DNA of 58,053 bases from Mycobacterium sp. E1214. GTDB taxonomy: Bacteria > Actinomycetota > Actinomycetes > Mycobacteriales > Mycobacteriaceae. The translations under genes and the position numbers were made by a program. The stretch spans positions 1 to 58,053 of the forward strand of contig NZ_LZJC01000052.1 of NCBI RefSeq assembly GCF_001666755.1, written 5' to 3'. Below are positions 34,157 to 44,660 of this stretch, piece after piece (position 1 is the first letter of the stretch; the number at the start of each line of letters is the position of its first letter). The notes beneath the pieces were generated by a model. It was not told the origin of the DNA, did not search any database, and saw only the letters and a program-made list of their open reading frames with translations.

Positions 34157-35479
34157 CTACCCGTCGACCGCGGCCATGGACCGCGCCGGCCCCAGGGTCA
34201 CCGGCAGCGTCGACCAGCCCCGCAGGACCCGCGTCTGGCGCCGGCTTCCCGCGCCCGCAGAGCGCACGTCGGGGAAGCGCTCGAAGAAGGTCCGCAGCCC
34301 GACTTCGCCCTCGGCGCGCGCCAGGGCCGCTCCCAGGCAGAAGTGCCGGCCGCCGGAGAAGGCGAGATGTTTTCCGGCGTTGGGTCTTTCGATGTCGAAG
34401 CGGTGCGGATCGGGGAAGACGGCCGGGTCCCGGTTGGCGGCGGCCAGGTACACCACCACCAGGTTGCCGCGTTCGAGCTGGCGGCCCGCGACCTCGACGT
34501 CGGTTCGGGCGACCCGCGCGGTCAGCTGCACCGGCGAATCCAGCCGCAGGATCTCTTCGACGGCGTTGGGCCACAGGTCGGGCCGGGCCCGCAAGGTGTT
34601 CAGGTGGGCGGGCGCGTCCAGCAGCATCCGAATGCCGTTGCCGAGCAGGTTGACGGTGGTCTCGAAGCCGGCGGCCAACACCAGGCCGGCGACGGCTTCA
34701 AGCTCCCGTTCGCTCAAATGCGTGTCTGCTGAACCACTTTCGGCGGCTTGAATCAATTGGCTCATCAGGTTGTCGCCGGGTTCGCGCCGCAGCCGTTGCA
34801 GGTGCTCGGTGAGCCACGCGTTGAAGCCGGCGATGCCGCGCTGCACGCTGCGGTATTGCCACCACGGCAGGCCGATGTCCAGGCTCGGCGCGGCCAACTC
34901 CCCGAACTCCAGTACGCGCCGCCGGTCCCGTTCGGGCACGCCGAGGATGTCGCTGATGATCGCGACGGGAAGCTGGGAACAGTAGCGCCCCACGATGTCG
35001 ACGACCCCCGACTCGGCGGCCAACCGATCCAGCAGCTCCGCGGCCGTCTGCTCGACGCGGTCACGCAGCGCGGCCACCGCGCGCGGCGTGAACACCGCCG
35101 ACACGGTCTTGCGGTAGCGGGTGTGGTCGGGTGGTTCGACGGCCAGCAGCGACGGCGCCCGCAGCGGGTGAATGAGGCTGTCGCGGCTCAGCCGTTCCAG
35201 CCGCCGCAGCGGCGTCGGGAGATTGGACCCGAAGAGGACGACCCGAAAGTCGTCCGACCGCAGCAGCTCGTGAGCCAGCGCGTGGTCCCCGGTCAGATAG
35301 GCCACCCGGCCCTTCACCAGGGTGCCGCGGGCGCGGAGCTCCTCGTAGAACGGCACCGGGTTGGCGGAAACGCTGGGGTCGGCGATGAGTCTGGCCTGCA
35401 TGTCGCCCCGGCGCGCCCCGAGGGCGGCGGCGCCGCGGACGAAGCCGTGCATCGCCAACCAGTGCAGTCGCTCCCTCAC
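34157..35479 (-). CDS. cyp140: Cytochrome P450, CYP140 family (Rv1880c-like)
   Basis: A 440-residue P450. The oxygen-binding I-helix is LVLAAGFETTVNLLGN, the ExxR is EEILRL, and the haem cysteine is Cys381 in FSGGRHFCLGAALARAEG. Near-identity to recalled Rv1880c extends through the whole sequence (PVPFYEELRARGTLVKG; SLLAVEPPDHTRYRK). Start GTG 35479 with GGGGAGG upstream. The substrate is unknown. It is followed by the SnoaL-like gene and preceded 49 bp upstream by lppE. All minus-strand genes from here to rpfC keep the H37Rv order. Confidence 0.95.
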   Translation of the reverse strand: MRERLHWLAMHGFVRGAAALGARRGDMQARLIADPSVSANPVPFYEELRARGTLVKGRVAYLTGDHALAHELLRSDDFRVVLFGSNLPTPLRRLERLSRDSLIHPLRAPSLLAVEPPDHTRYRKTVSAVFTPRAVAALRDRVEQTAAELLDRLAAESGVVDIVGRYCSQLPVAIISDILGVPERDRRRVLEFGELAAPSLDIGLPWWQYRSVQRGIAGFNAWLTEHLQRLRREPGDNLMSQLIQAAESGSADTHLSERELEAVAGLVLAAGFETTVNLLGNGIRMLLDAPAHLNTLRARPDLWPNAVEEILRLDSPVQLTARVARTDVEVAGRQLERGNLVVVYLAAANRDPAVFPDPHRFDIERPNAGKHLAFSGGRHFCLGAALARAEGEVGLRTFFERFPDVRSAGAGSRRQTRVLRGWSTLPVTLGPARSMAAVDG

Positions 35480-35528
35480 CGGACCTCCCCACTGCCGGTC
35501 GCCGCGCCCACGTCTGAACCGCTGCGCG

Positions 35529-35951
35529 TCAGCACTCGGCGACGATCTTGAAATCGGTGGTGACCACTTTGTCCGGCTTGCTGCTGTTGATGCCGTAGGC
35601 GCTGCCGGAGATGGTGTACGCGCTGTTGGTGACGTCGGCGTGGGCGTCGCCCACCCCGCCGAGCCAGAAGCTTCCGGTGAACCCGTCGACGTTGCGGATC
35701 TTGACCCACTGCGGCATCGCGCGGTAGCCGCTGAGCAGGACCACCGCCTCGACATCGCCGTCGTGGTCGCGGATGTCGATGGTCCGGTACGACTGGTTCT
35801 GGCTGCAGGCGGGCGGCCGTGTCGTGTGCGCGGCGCCGGCGATGGTGACGCGGGCCGGTTTCAGTCCGGTCGTCTGGGCCTGACCGCATCCGGCCAGGAC
35901 GGCGACGGCGACCAGGATGACGACAGTGATCGAGGGCGAACGCGGTTGCAT
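35529..35951 (-). CDS. lppE: Lipoprotein LppE (19 kDa-antigen family)
   Basis: A 140-residue lipoprotein precursor. The signal peptide ends in the lipobox VAVLAGCG, so Cys22 is lipidated and the protein is anchored to the outer face of the membrane. The mature domain contains ACSQNQSYRTIDIRDHDG and FWLGGVGDAHADVTN, as in the Myco_19_kDa (LpqH/LppE) family. Four bp separate it from the SDR gene upstream, indicating one transcript. Function not established. Confidence 0.92.
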   Translation of the reverse strand: MQPRSPSITVVILVAVAVLAGCGQAQTTGLKPARVTIAGAAHTTRPPACSQNQSYRTIDIRDHDGDVEAVVLLSGYRAMPQWVKIRNVDGFTGSFWLGGVGDAHADVTNSAYTISGSAYGINSSKPDKVVTTDFKIVAEC

Positions 35952-35955
35952 CAGC

Positions 35956-36798
35956 TCACCTTCTCTGCTCGCGGTTGGGCATCAGCTTAGGCAAGGACTG
36001 CGCGATTCGGCCGCGCACGAATTCCGGGCTCAGCCCCTTCAGCAGGTCGACCAGACGGATGCTTTTCGGCACGTACCAGTGCAACCGCGTCGGGTGCTGG
36101 TAAGCCTGCCATGCCGCCTCGGCGACGCTGGCCGCGGGCATCAGCCGGAGCATCCCCCGCCTCGGCGCGGCGGCGCGCAGCTCCTCAACCGTCATCCGGG
36201 CGGCCGCGTCGTCGGAGTGGTTGGTCGTGGTGGTGAGGATGGCGGTGTCGATCAAGCCGGGCAGGACGTCGGCGACCCGCACTCCGTGCCGCTGCCACTC
36301 GACGCTGAGCGCCTCGGTCAGCCCCTTGACCGCGTGCTTGGTCGAGGAGTAGACGGCGATGCGGGGCATGCCGTAGGTCGCGGACGAGGAGGACGTCGAG
36401 AACATCAGGCTGCCCGGGCGCCGCTTCAGGTACGGCAGTGCGCCGTACGCCCCGGCGAGCACCGCCCGAAAGTTGACGTCGACGACGCGCATGGCGGCCT
36501 CGTACGGCACGTCTTCGAACCAGCCCGATTCGCCGATGCCGGCGTTGTTCCACATCATGTCCAGGCCGCCGCCGCGGTTGCCGCCGCAGAAGTCGGCCAG
36601 GGCGCCGTCCAGCGCGGCCTTGTCCGTGACGTCGACGGACCGGGTCCACAGCCGGTCGTCACCCAGCTCGCCGGCCAGCTCCGACAGGCCGTCCGCGTTG
36701 CGGTCCACCGCACCCACCCGCCACCCCTTGGCGTGGAACAGCTGAGCGCCGGCGCGGCCCATACCGCTGCCGGCGCCGGTGATGAAGACCGATTGCAC
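35956..36798 (-). CDS. Short-chain dehydrogenase (Rv1882c-like)
   Basis: A 280-residue classical SDR. The NAD(P) loop is ITGAGSGMGRAGA, followed by WNNAGIGES, FSTSSSSATYGMPRIAVYSSTKHAV (Ser, Tyr, Lys) and PGLIDTAILTT. It may oxidise or reduce a lipid or secondary alcohol; no substrate is known. It lies between lppE (4 bp) and the SRPBCC gene (18 bp) and is probably in one operon with both. Start ATG 36798. Confidence 0.92.
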   Translation of the reverse strand: MQSVFITGAGSGMGRAGAQLFHAKGWRVGAVDRNADGLSELAGELGDDRLWTRSVDVTDKAALDGALADFCGGNRGGGLDMMWNNAGIGESGWFEDVPYEAAMRVVDVNFRAVLAGAYGALPYLKRRPGSLMFSTSSSSATYGMPRIAVYSSTKHAVKGLTEALSVEWQRHGVRVADVLPGLIDTAILTTTTNHSDDAAARMTVEELRAAAPRRGMLRLMPAASVAEAAWQAYQHPTRLHWYVPKSIRLVDLLKGLSPEFVRGRIAQSLPKLMPNREQRR

Positions 36799-36816
36799 GA
36801 TGCGCCGCCGACGGGT

Positions 36817-37296
36817 TCAGTTCGCCTCGACCGCAGTCTTGATGCGGTTGAGGGTCTTGGTCATGTCGCGGATGTTGCGGCGCTTGCGCAGGAAGCCGCC
36901 GAACACCCAGTACAGGCCCAGCCAGGCTGCGGGGTTCAGCCGGAACGACTCCGTGACGTCGGTGCCGCCGTCACCGGGCGTCAGCCGATAGTGCCAGTTG
37001 TTGATCGGTCGGTCACCGAGTAGGACGGCGAAGCCGAATTCCCGGCCGGGTTCGCACGCGGTGACCTTGCACGTCGTCCAATAGACCGGCCCCTTTTCGT
37101 TGCGGCGGACGTGACCGCGGAAGGTGGCGCCAAGGGCGGGCCCGGTCGCGCCGCCCAGCCATTCGGCTTCGAACACTTCGGGGGAGAACCGCCCGACGTT
37201 GCGCACATCGGCGATCAGCTCCCAGATCTTGTCCGCGGGCGCGGCCATGTGCACGGTCGCCGAACCTTCCATGGGCTGATCCAAACACAGCTTCAT
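36817..37296 (-). CDS. SRPBCC (START-like) lipid-binding protein (Rv1883c-like)
   Basis: A 159-residue helix-grip protein of the polyketide cyclase/START superfamily. The family opening MEGSATVHMAAPADKIWELIADVRNVGRFSPEV is clear, then WRVTACEPGREF-type (KVTACEPGREFGF) and a basic C-terminal helix. These proteins bind hydrophobic ligands in a deep pocket. Start ATG 37296 gives 159 residues; ATG 37272 (MEGS) would give 151, closer to what I recall for Rv1883c. Confidence 0.88.
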   Translation of the reverse strand: MKLCLDQPMEGSATVHMAAPADKIWELIADVRNVGRFSPEVFEAEWLGGATGPALGATFRGHVRRNEKGPVYWTTCKVTACEPGREFGFAVLLGDRPINNWHYRLTPGDGGTDVTESFRLNPAAWLGLYWVFGGFLRKRRNIRDMTKTLNRIKTAVEAN

Positions 37297-37325
37297 GCGT
37301 GGTCATAGCTCATTGCCGGGTTTGA

Positions 37326-37736
37326 TCAGTGCGGGACGGCCGCCTGGATCAGGCCGTTGATGATTTCCTTGATGCCCTGGGCGGGATGCGAGTACCAGCC
37401 GATCGGCAGGCCCGACTGGGCGCCGCACTTGGGCCACGCTTCCACCCCTTGGTCGGCGAAAACCCGGTCGGCGACGGCGATTTGCTGCTCTCGCGAGGCG
37501 GCCGCCGGGTTGCCGACACCGCCATACCGATACCAGGTGTCGGGTTTGAATTGCAGTCCACCGTATTCGCCGTTGCCGGTGTTGGCGTGCCAGTTGCCGC
37601 CGGACTCGCACTGGGCGACCGCATCCCAGTTGGGGGTGGGCGCGGCGCCGGCCGGACCGGACGTCGACGCCATGGACGCTGCAACGAACCCGCCGATCAC
37701 CAAGGACTTGACGAGAGGCTTGCAGAGTTTTCTCAT
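37326..37736 (-). CDS. rpfC: Resuscitation-promoting factor RpfC
   Basis: A 136-residue secreted muralytic enzyme. A Sec signal peptide occupies residues 1-31. The Rpf domain begins [27 protein letters not shown] with catalytic Glu44; a pair of cysteines forms the Rpf disulfide. The mature protein is essentially one domain, the RpfC architecture. It acts on peptidoglycan outside the cell, in dormancy exit and division. It is syntenic with Rv1884c and sits next to secreted chorismate mutase. The 131-bp upstream gap is AT-rich, but I see no clear c-di-AMP riboswitch in it. Confidence 0.95.
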   Translation of the reverse strand: MRKLCKPLVKSLVIGGFVAASMASTSGPAGAAPTPNWDAVAQCESGGNWHANTGNGEYGGLQFKPDTWYRYGGVGNPAAASREQQIAVADRVFADQGVEAWPKCGAQSGLPIGWYSHPAQGIKEIINGLIQAAVPH

Positions 37737-37867
37737 GCCAGGGATTTCGGCGGCCGTGGCCGAAGCGTTACCTAATTGGAAATGGCGCGAGATTGGCCGT
37801 CTATCTGCGCGAATCGCTTAATGGCGGCGAAAATCGGAGGGTTAGAAATCGGTGAGGAAAAATTAAA

Positions 37868-38485
37868 CTATCGCTGGCAATATGCGTGAGTGGCTAACGC
37901 CAACGCCTGTTGGTAGAGGCCGTCGAGCCGGTGGGCCCGCGTGACGTCGACCGTGGCGGCGTCGAGCTGCGCGGCGCAGGCCGCCGAGTGCAGCTCGTCC
38001 CAGTGGTCCGCGATCTGGCTCAGCATCGTCCGGTTGAACCCATCGATCGTCGCGCGGGAGGACGACAGGTCGGGGGACGCGCCCGGTGCGGCGGCCGGGT
38101 TCAGCTTCCAGTCGGCGAACCGCCGGTACTCGATGGCCTCCGTCGCCTCGATCTGGTCACCGAAGATCCGCGTGACGTAGTCGCGGTCGAGGTGGTCGGC
38201 GGCGGCCGCGTCGCCCAACTCGGCGAGCTGCTGCTGGACCCGGGCGGGATCCTCCACCGCGCCGTGCGTGTTCCATTTGAACGCGGCGACCGGCTCGGCG
38301 ACCTGCAGGCGCTGCGCGGCGGCGTCCACCAGCTCGGTCAGCGGGCTCGCGCTGCCGGCGCGCGCGGATCCGACGGCCAAGACCGCGGCCACGGCCACCG
38401 CCACGACGCCCAGCGACCCGACGACCGCATCCCGGCGGCGCCTCGGAGGCGTTATGACAATCGGATGCCGGCTGCGCATGCGCAC
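37868..38485 (-). CDS. Secreted chorismate mutase (AroQ gamma class)
   Basis: A 205-residue precursor. A signal peptide (about residues 15-42, DAVVGSLGVVAVAVAAVLAVGSARA) is followed by an all-helical AroQ gamma domain: LVDAAAQRLQVAEPVAAFKWNT, VTRIFGDQIEATEAIEYRRF and a final FNRTMLSQIADHWDEL. It converts chorismate to prephenate outside the cytoplasm and corresponds to Rv1885c, a periplasmic/secreted enzyme of suspected host-interaction role. Start GTG 38485 or ATG 38479. It is divergent from the frameshifted gene. Confidence 0.93.
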   Translation of the reverse strand: MRMRSRHPIVITPPRRRRDAVVGSLGVVAVAVAAVLAVGSARAGSASPLTELVDAAAQRLQVAEPVAAFKWNTHGAVEDPARVQQQLAELGDAAAADHLDRDYVTRIFGDQIEATEAIEYRRFADWKLNPAAAPGASPDLSSSRATIDGFNRTMLSQIADHWDELHSAACAAQLDAATVDVTRAHRLDGLYQQALALATHAYCQR

Positions 38486-38563
38486 GATTCTGGCGGGTTC
38501 CTGGCCGCTTGGCGGCTTTTCGACGGACCGGCAAGCCCGCCGACCGGATTAGCCTAGGTTGGT

Positions 38564-39182
38564 GTGACGCCGACGACGCCAGACCCGGACCGGCCGAACG
38601 CGACGCACGGCCATCGACAGCGGTTGCGGCTCAACCAGATTCGCACGCTGACCGCCGCCGCGCTCACGACCTCGCTGGTCTTGGGCGGTGGCTTCCTCGC
38701 GGTCAACCGGCTGCACGCGACACCTTCCGACGCCCTGGACCATCCCGGCGATCCGCTCGACGACAGCGGATCGAAGGCCCAGGCGGTGGCCTCGGCGCGG
38801 CAGATCGTCGGCGTCGCCCAGCTGCACACCCGTGTCGGCGGGCTACTCGCTCATGTCGTGCAAGAACCAGCAGGACCCGCCGTACCAGGGCGCCGTCTAC
38901 GTGACCTTCGCGTTGCCGCCCGGGGCGCGGGGCGATCTGTACTTCGCCGGATTGGCGGCGACCCTGGCGGACCGTGGCTGGCGGGAGGGCCTACCGCCCA
39001 ACAATCACCCCTTCGCCAGGACGCTCACCCGCGACGGCGTCACCGCGGTCGTCTACCGGCAAGACGACGACCCGGCCTCGGGCGTCGCGCGGATCTACGG
39101 TCAGTGCCGGAACGTGAACGACCACCGCGGTGACGCGGCCGCGTGGGTCGACGTCACCCAGGACGTGGCCCCCGCGCCCTGA
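38564..39182 (+). pseudogene. Frameshifted exported protein gene
   Basis: A GTG at 38564 opens a frame with a transmembrane or signal helix (LTAAALTTSLVLGGGFLAVN) and the segment SKAQAVASARQIVGVAQLHT. The rest of the same protein continues in another frame from about 38832 (VSAGYSLMSCKNQQDPPYQ, then GWREGLPPNNHPFARTLT, ending WVDVTQDVAPAP). Removing one C from the CCC at 38829-38831 restores 206 codons to the TGA at 39182. The encoded family (lipid-anchored or exported mycobacterial protein with two cysteines) is one I recognise only by pattern. It is either a real pseudogene or a sequencing/assembly error. Confidence 0.8.
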
Positions 39183-39211
39183 CAGGCAGTGCGCACCGGG
39201 CCCAGATACAC

Positions 39212-39243
39212 CACTGCGCCCGACGTGGCCGTCGAGCGCAGTG
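39212..39243. terminator. Bidirectional hairpin between the frameshifted gene and fbpB
   Basis: Arms CACTGCGC (39212-39219) and GCGCAGTG (39236-39243) pair perfectly and enclose a second stem CGAC (39221-39224) with GTCG (39231-39234) around a six-base loop, separated by one C/A mismatch. It sits between convergent gene ends, so it may terminate both. Confidence 0.65.
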
Positions 39244-39269
39244 GCGAAGGCGGATGCAGAACGCGGAGG

Positions 39270-40906
<1,637 letters not shown>

Positions 40907-42025
40907 TTGGACACGGTACTTGGACTGTCAGTGACGCCGGCCGCCGTTGGGTGGGTGCTCGCTGAGGGACACGGCGCGGACGGCACGATCCTGGATCACC
41001 AGGAGGTCGAGCTGTGCGCCGGTCGCGGCGTCCGCGCCGTGGGTACCGCAGAGCAGGTGGTGGACCAGGTTCTGCAGGTTGACGCGACGGCCGCCGCGAA
41101 CGAGCGCCGCCTGCGCGTCGTCGGCGTGACGTGGAGCGACGACGCGGCGGCCCCGGCCGCGCTGGTGCTGGAGGCGCTGACCGACGCGGGGTTCGACAAC
41201 GTGGTGCCGGTCCGGCTGCTGGAGTCGATCGAAACGCTGGCGCAGGCCATCGCCCCGGTGATCGGCTATGAACAGACGGCGGTGTGCATCGTCGAGCATG
41301 ACGCGACGACGGTCGTCATGGTGGACACCCACGACGAACAGACCCGCACCGTGACCAAGCAGGTGCGCGGCGGTTTCGACGGCCTGAGCCGCTGGTTGAC
41401 CGGCATGTTCGAACGCGACGGATGGCGCCCGGGCGGCGTGGTGATCGTCGGCCCGCACACCGACGTGGACGGCTTCTCCTGGCATCTCGAAGAGACCTTG
41501 CCCGTACCGGTTTTCGTGCAGACGATGGCGCAGGTGACCATCGCCAGGGGCGCGGCGTTGTGCGCCGCGCGCAGCACGGAGTTCACCGACGAGCAGTTGG
41601 TGGCGGTCACCCGGCCGCCAGCCGCCGCGCCGGCCCGCCCGCGGCGGTTGCCCTACGCGGGAGCGGTGACGGCTCTGGCCGCGGGTGCGGTGACCTTCGT
41701 GTCGTCGCTGTCGCTGGCGGTCGGCATCCAGCTCGCCCCGGCCAGCGCCCCGAGCGCGGCCAAGCACGCGCCGCACCCGCCGACGCCGCAGATCGCCGAG
41801 GCCGCCGCGCCTGCGGTGGTCGCGCCGCCCGCCGCCCCCGCGGCCACGCCGCAGGCCCCCGAACCGGCGAGCGAACCGGCGGCGGAGGCCAACGCGCCCG
41901 AGGAGCAGCGGGTGGCGCCGAGCGAGCAGCGGGGAGAGCCCGGCGCCCGGCAGCCCTACCTGACGAGGGTGCTCGAGCACATTCCCGGCGACGCCGGCGA
42001 ACCCGCGACCGACCCGCAGCCCTGA
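40907..42025 (+). CDS. DUF7159-type membrane-anchored protein (position of Rv1887)
   Basis: A 372-residue protein. The N-terminal 240 residues (LDTVLGLSVTPAAVGWVLAEG, VVVMVDTHDEQTRTVTKQVRGGFDGL) form the conserved domain, which looks like a degenerate actin-like ATPase fold found in several mycobacterial membrane proteins. One membrane helix (about residues 270-295, ALAAGAVTFVSSLSLAVGI) is followed by an Ala/Pro/Glu-rich tail of about 75 residues, probably periplasmic. The start is set at TTG 40907, where the family consensus begins; a GTG at 40853 is also possible. Function unknown. Confidence 0.75.
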   Translation: MDTVLGLSVTPAAVGWVLAEGHGADGTILDHQEVELCAGRGVRAVGTAEQVVDQVLQVDATAAANERRLRVVGVTWSDDAAAPAALVLEALTDAGFDNVVPVRLLESIETLAQAIAPVIGYEQTAVCIVEHDATTVVMVDTHDEQTRTVTKQVRGGFDGLSRWLTGMFERDGWRPGGVVIVGPHTDVDGFSWHLEETLPVPVFVQTMAQVTIARGAALCAARSTEFTDEQLVAVTRPPAAAPARPRRLPYAGAVTALAAGAVTFVSSLSLAVGIQLAPASAPSAAKHAPHPPTPQIAEAAAPAVVAPPAAPAATPQAPEPASEPAAEANAPEEQRVAPSEQRGEPGARQPYLTRVLEHIPGDAGEPATDPQP

Positions 42026-42049
42026 GGCTGCGCCCGCGCCGTCGCGGGG

Positions 42050-42982
42050 CTAGCCGCCCCGGACGGCCGTGCAGTAGTAATTCTGGACGAACGCCTCGTT
42101 CTCGGGCGTCTGCGGGATCTCCGGGAGACCGTTGGCGGCCAGCAGCTCGTTGAGGGTGGTGGAGCGGCTCTGCCAGCCGTGTGCGTCGAGATAGGTCGCC
42201 ACATCGTTGCGATCGACGTCGTAGCGCAAATCGGACAACTCAATGTCGAACCCGTGGGGACGCCACCGCTCACTGGCCGTTTGCAACAGGTCCGGCCCGC
42301 GCTTGCCGTCCACGTCCGGGGGAGTGGCGAAAATCTCTGCGGCCAAACGACTTCCGGGTGCGCTGAGCGCCGTGATGTTGTCCAACAACCGATCCTGGGC
42401 ATCCGGGGGCAAAAAGGCCAGCAGACCCTCGGCGATCCACGCGCTCGGCCGGTCGGCGTCGAATCCCGCCGCCCGCAGCGCGGCCGGCCAATCCTGTCGC
42501 AGATCGATCGCGACCGGGCGTAGCTCGGCGGTCGGTCGCGCGCCGAGACCTTCCAAAGTGGTGGTCTTGAATTCGATGACCAGTGGCTGGTCGATCTCGA
42601 AAACAGTTGTCGCCGGCGGCCATTGGAGTCGGTATGGCCGCGCGTCGAGGCCCGACGCCAAGATGACGGCCTGGCGGATCCCGGTCGCGGTCGCGTCGGC
42701 GAAGAACGCGTCGAAGTACCGGGTGCGGGCGCTCATCAGGTCGGCCATGCGCTGCAAGCCCCACGCGTCGTCGGGCGCGTCGACGTCGGCGGCGGTGATC
42801 TCCCCACTGACCCACCGGTCGAAGAACTCGACCCCGACGGCGCGCACCAGCGGCTCGGCGAAGGGATCGTCGATCAGCGCGTTGTCGCCCTTCGCGGCGA
42901 CGGCGCGGGCGGCGGCCACCATGGTGGCAGTCGCCCCGACGCTGGTGGCAAGGTCCCACGAATCGTTGTCTGTGCGTGGCAT
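42050..42982 (-). CDS. SAM-dependent methyltransferase, TIGR00027/LCM family
   Basis: A 310-residue member of the large mycobacterial family of putative SAM methyltransferases. Hallmarks are [36 protein letters not shown], the SAM loop [30 protein letters not shown] and [12 protein letters not shown]. Targets are unknown. The H37Rv counterpart, as I recall, is split (Rv1889c/Rv1890c), whereas this one is intact. Start ATG 42982. A 94-bp gap separates it from yceI. Confidence 0.9.
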   Translation of the reverse strand: MPRTDNDSWDLATSVGATATMVAAARAVAAKGDNALIDDPFAEPLVRAVGVEFFDRWVSGEITAADVDAPDDAWGLQRMADLMSARTRYFDAFFADATATGIRQAVILASGLDARPYRLQWPPATTVFEIDQPLVIEFKTTTLEGLGARPTAELRPVAIDLRQDWPAALRAAGFDADRPSAWIAEGLLAFLPPDAQDRLLDNITALSAPGSRLAAEIFATPPDVDGKRGPDLLQTASERWRPHGFDIELSDLRYDVDRNDVATYLDAHGWQSRSTTLNELLAANGLPEIPQTPENEAFVQNYYCTAVRGG

Positions 42983-43076
42983 ATCGGCCCTTCCGGACGA
43001 ATAACTAGATACTTAGCGCAAGCAATTACCTACCGGAATCGAGAGTACACGCGCGGCCGGGACCGGCCGGTGAAGC

Positions 43077-43625
43077 TCAATCGACCTTGGCGTGAACCGC
43101 GGTGAAGGCGATCGACACGTCGTCGGCGACCTGAACCGAGCCCATCAACAGCGAGTAGGGCTTGATGCCGTAGTCGGTCTGGCGGACGGTGGTGTTCGCC
43201 GACATCCGCCAGGAATCACCCAAATCCTCTGTGCGCAGCTCGATTACGTGCTGGTGTGATCGGCCGTGAATCGTCAGCTCGCCAACGAGCCGGTACCCGT
43301 CCGCGGTTGGCTCGACGGCGCCGGCGACGAAGCGGATGTCCGGGAACCGACTCGCTTCGATCGACTTCATCGCGTTGGCTCGCACCAACACCTTTTCCGG
43401 CCCCGAGAGCCCCTTGACGCCGCCGTCGCCGCGTAACACGTCGAACGACTCGACCTCGACGGCCAACTCGGCGGCCACCGGTTCGTCACCGCGCCAGGTC
43501 ACGGTCGCCCGCCAGCGCCGCATCGCGATGGTGAGCCGGTGGCCCATCCGCGCGGCCCTGCCCGCCACTGCGGTGCGCAGCGTCAGCTCCCCATCGGACG
43601 GCCCAATGGTCCACATGTCGGTCAC
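43077..43625 (-). CDS. YceI-family lipocalin-like protein
   Basis: A 182-residue YceI-like beta-barrel. Core motifs are WTIGPSDGELTLRTAV, AELAVEVESFDVLRG, IRFVAGAVEPTADG, LVGELTIHGRSHQHVIEL and a C-terminal AFTAVHAKVD. Family members bind polyisoprenoid or other long-chain lipids in the barrel. No signal peptide is evident, so it may act in the cytosol. It is the last gene of a tight run CYP125-like - ADH - YceI (gaps 9 and 12 bp), so it may carry a lipid intermediate. Start GTG 43625, or ATG 43616. Confidence 0.85.
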   Translation of the reverse strand: MTDMWTIGPSDGELTLRTAVAGRAARMGHRLTIAMRRWRATVTWRGDEPVAAELAVEVESFDVLRGDGGVKGLSGPEKVLVRANAMKSIEASRFPDIRFVAGAVEPTADGYRLVGELTIHGRSHQHVIELRTEDLGDSWRMSANTTVRQTDYGIKPYSLLMGSVQVADDVSIAFTAVHAKVD

Positions 43626-43637
43626 CGACCGACTGTG

Positions 43638-44651
43638 TCACATGGTCAAGACGGTGCGGTAGCGCGCTCGGCCCTCTTCCAGCGCCGCGTAGCCTTCGGC
43701 CGCCCGGTCCAGCGGCAGCTCCTCGACCCAGGCGCGCACCCCGGACAGCACCGCGAAGTTCATCGTGTCCTCGACCTCTTTGGCGGTGCCCGACGGATGG
43801 CCGACGACGCTGATGCCGGGCGTGATCAGTTGCGCCGGGCTGATCGGCAGCGGCTCGGGGGTGACGCCGATCGTGACGAGCTCACCCAGGGGTTGCAGGC
43901 CGCCGACGGTCGCGGCCATCGCCTGCGACGCCCCGGCGGTGCCCAGCACCACCGCGACCCCACCGAGGTCCTTCAACGACTCGGCGACGTCACCGTCGCT
44001 GGCGTCGATGTAGTGGTGCGCGCCGAGCTTGAGCGCGTCCGCCTTCTTGGCGGTGCCCCGGTTGATGGCGATGGTCTCGAATCCCATCGCCCGGGAGAAC
44101 TGCAACCCGAGGTGTCCCAGGCCGCCGACACCGAGGATGGCGACCCGGTCGCCGGGCAGGGCTTTCGTGTGGCGCAGCGCGTTGTAGGTGGTGACGCCCG
44201 CGCAGCCCATCGGCGCGGCCTCGGCGTCGGACAGCTCGGCGGGGATGCGGGCGAGCGCGGTCGCCGGCACGGTCGCGGATTGCGCGTACCCGCCTGGATA
44301 GTGCCAGCTGGGCACCTTGCCGTTGAGGCAATGGATGAACAGGCCCTTGCGGCACTGCTCGCAGTGGTTGCAGTTGCCGCCGAACCACCCGACGGCCACG
44401 CGGTCGCCGACCGCGAATTCCTCGACGCCCGCGCCGACTTCGGCGATGGTGCCCGCGATTTCGTGGCCGGGCGTCAGCGGCCAGGACATCCCGGGGAAGC
44501 TGCCGGCCACGAAATGGGCGTCGGTGCCGCAGATGCCGCAGGCGCCGACCTTGATGCGCACCTCACCGCGCTCGGGTGACTTGGTCTCGGCTTCGGCGAG
44601 CTCCAACGGCGCGCCCGCGGACTTGACGTGGATCGCTCTATGTGACGGCAT
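43638..44651 (-). CDS. Zinc-dependent alcohol dehydrogenase
   Basis: A 337-residue MDR-family alcohol dehydrogenase. Catalytic zinc ligands are in CGICGTDAHF and PGHEIAG; the structural zinc cysteines are CNHCEQCRKGLFIHC; the NAD(P) loop is ILGVGGLGHLGLQ. It oxidises primary alcohols in family precedent. The arrangement directly downstream of a CYP125-like P450 suggests it turns a terminal hydroxyl into an aldehyde. Start ATG 44651. Confidence 0.92.
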   Translation of the reverse strand: MPSHRAIHVKSAGAPLELAEAETKSPERGEVRIKVGACGICGTDAHFVAGSFPGMSWPLTPGHEIAGTIAEVGAGVEEFAVGDRVAVGWFGGNCNHCEQCRKGLFIHCLNGKVPSWHYPGGYAQSATVPATALARIPAELSDAEAAPMGCAGVTTYNALRHTKALPGDRVAILGVGGLGHLGLQFSRAMGFETIAINRGTAKKADALKLGAHHYIDASDGDVAESLKDLGGVAVVLGTAGASQAMAATVGGLQPLGELVTIGVTPEPLPISPAQLITPGISVVGHPSGTAKEVEDTMNFAVLSGVRAWVEELPLDRAAEGYAALEEGRARYRTVLTM

Positions 44652-44660
44652 GGCCGTAGC

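Noticed and set aside
37737..37867. c-di-AMP riboswitch upstream of rpfC
   Set aside because: The region is AT-rich but lacks the conserved ydaO-type core, and it is short.
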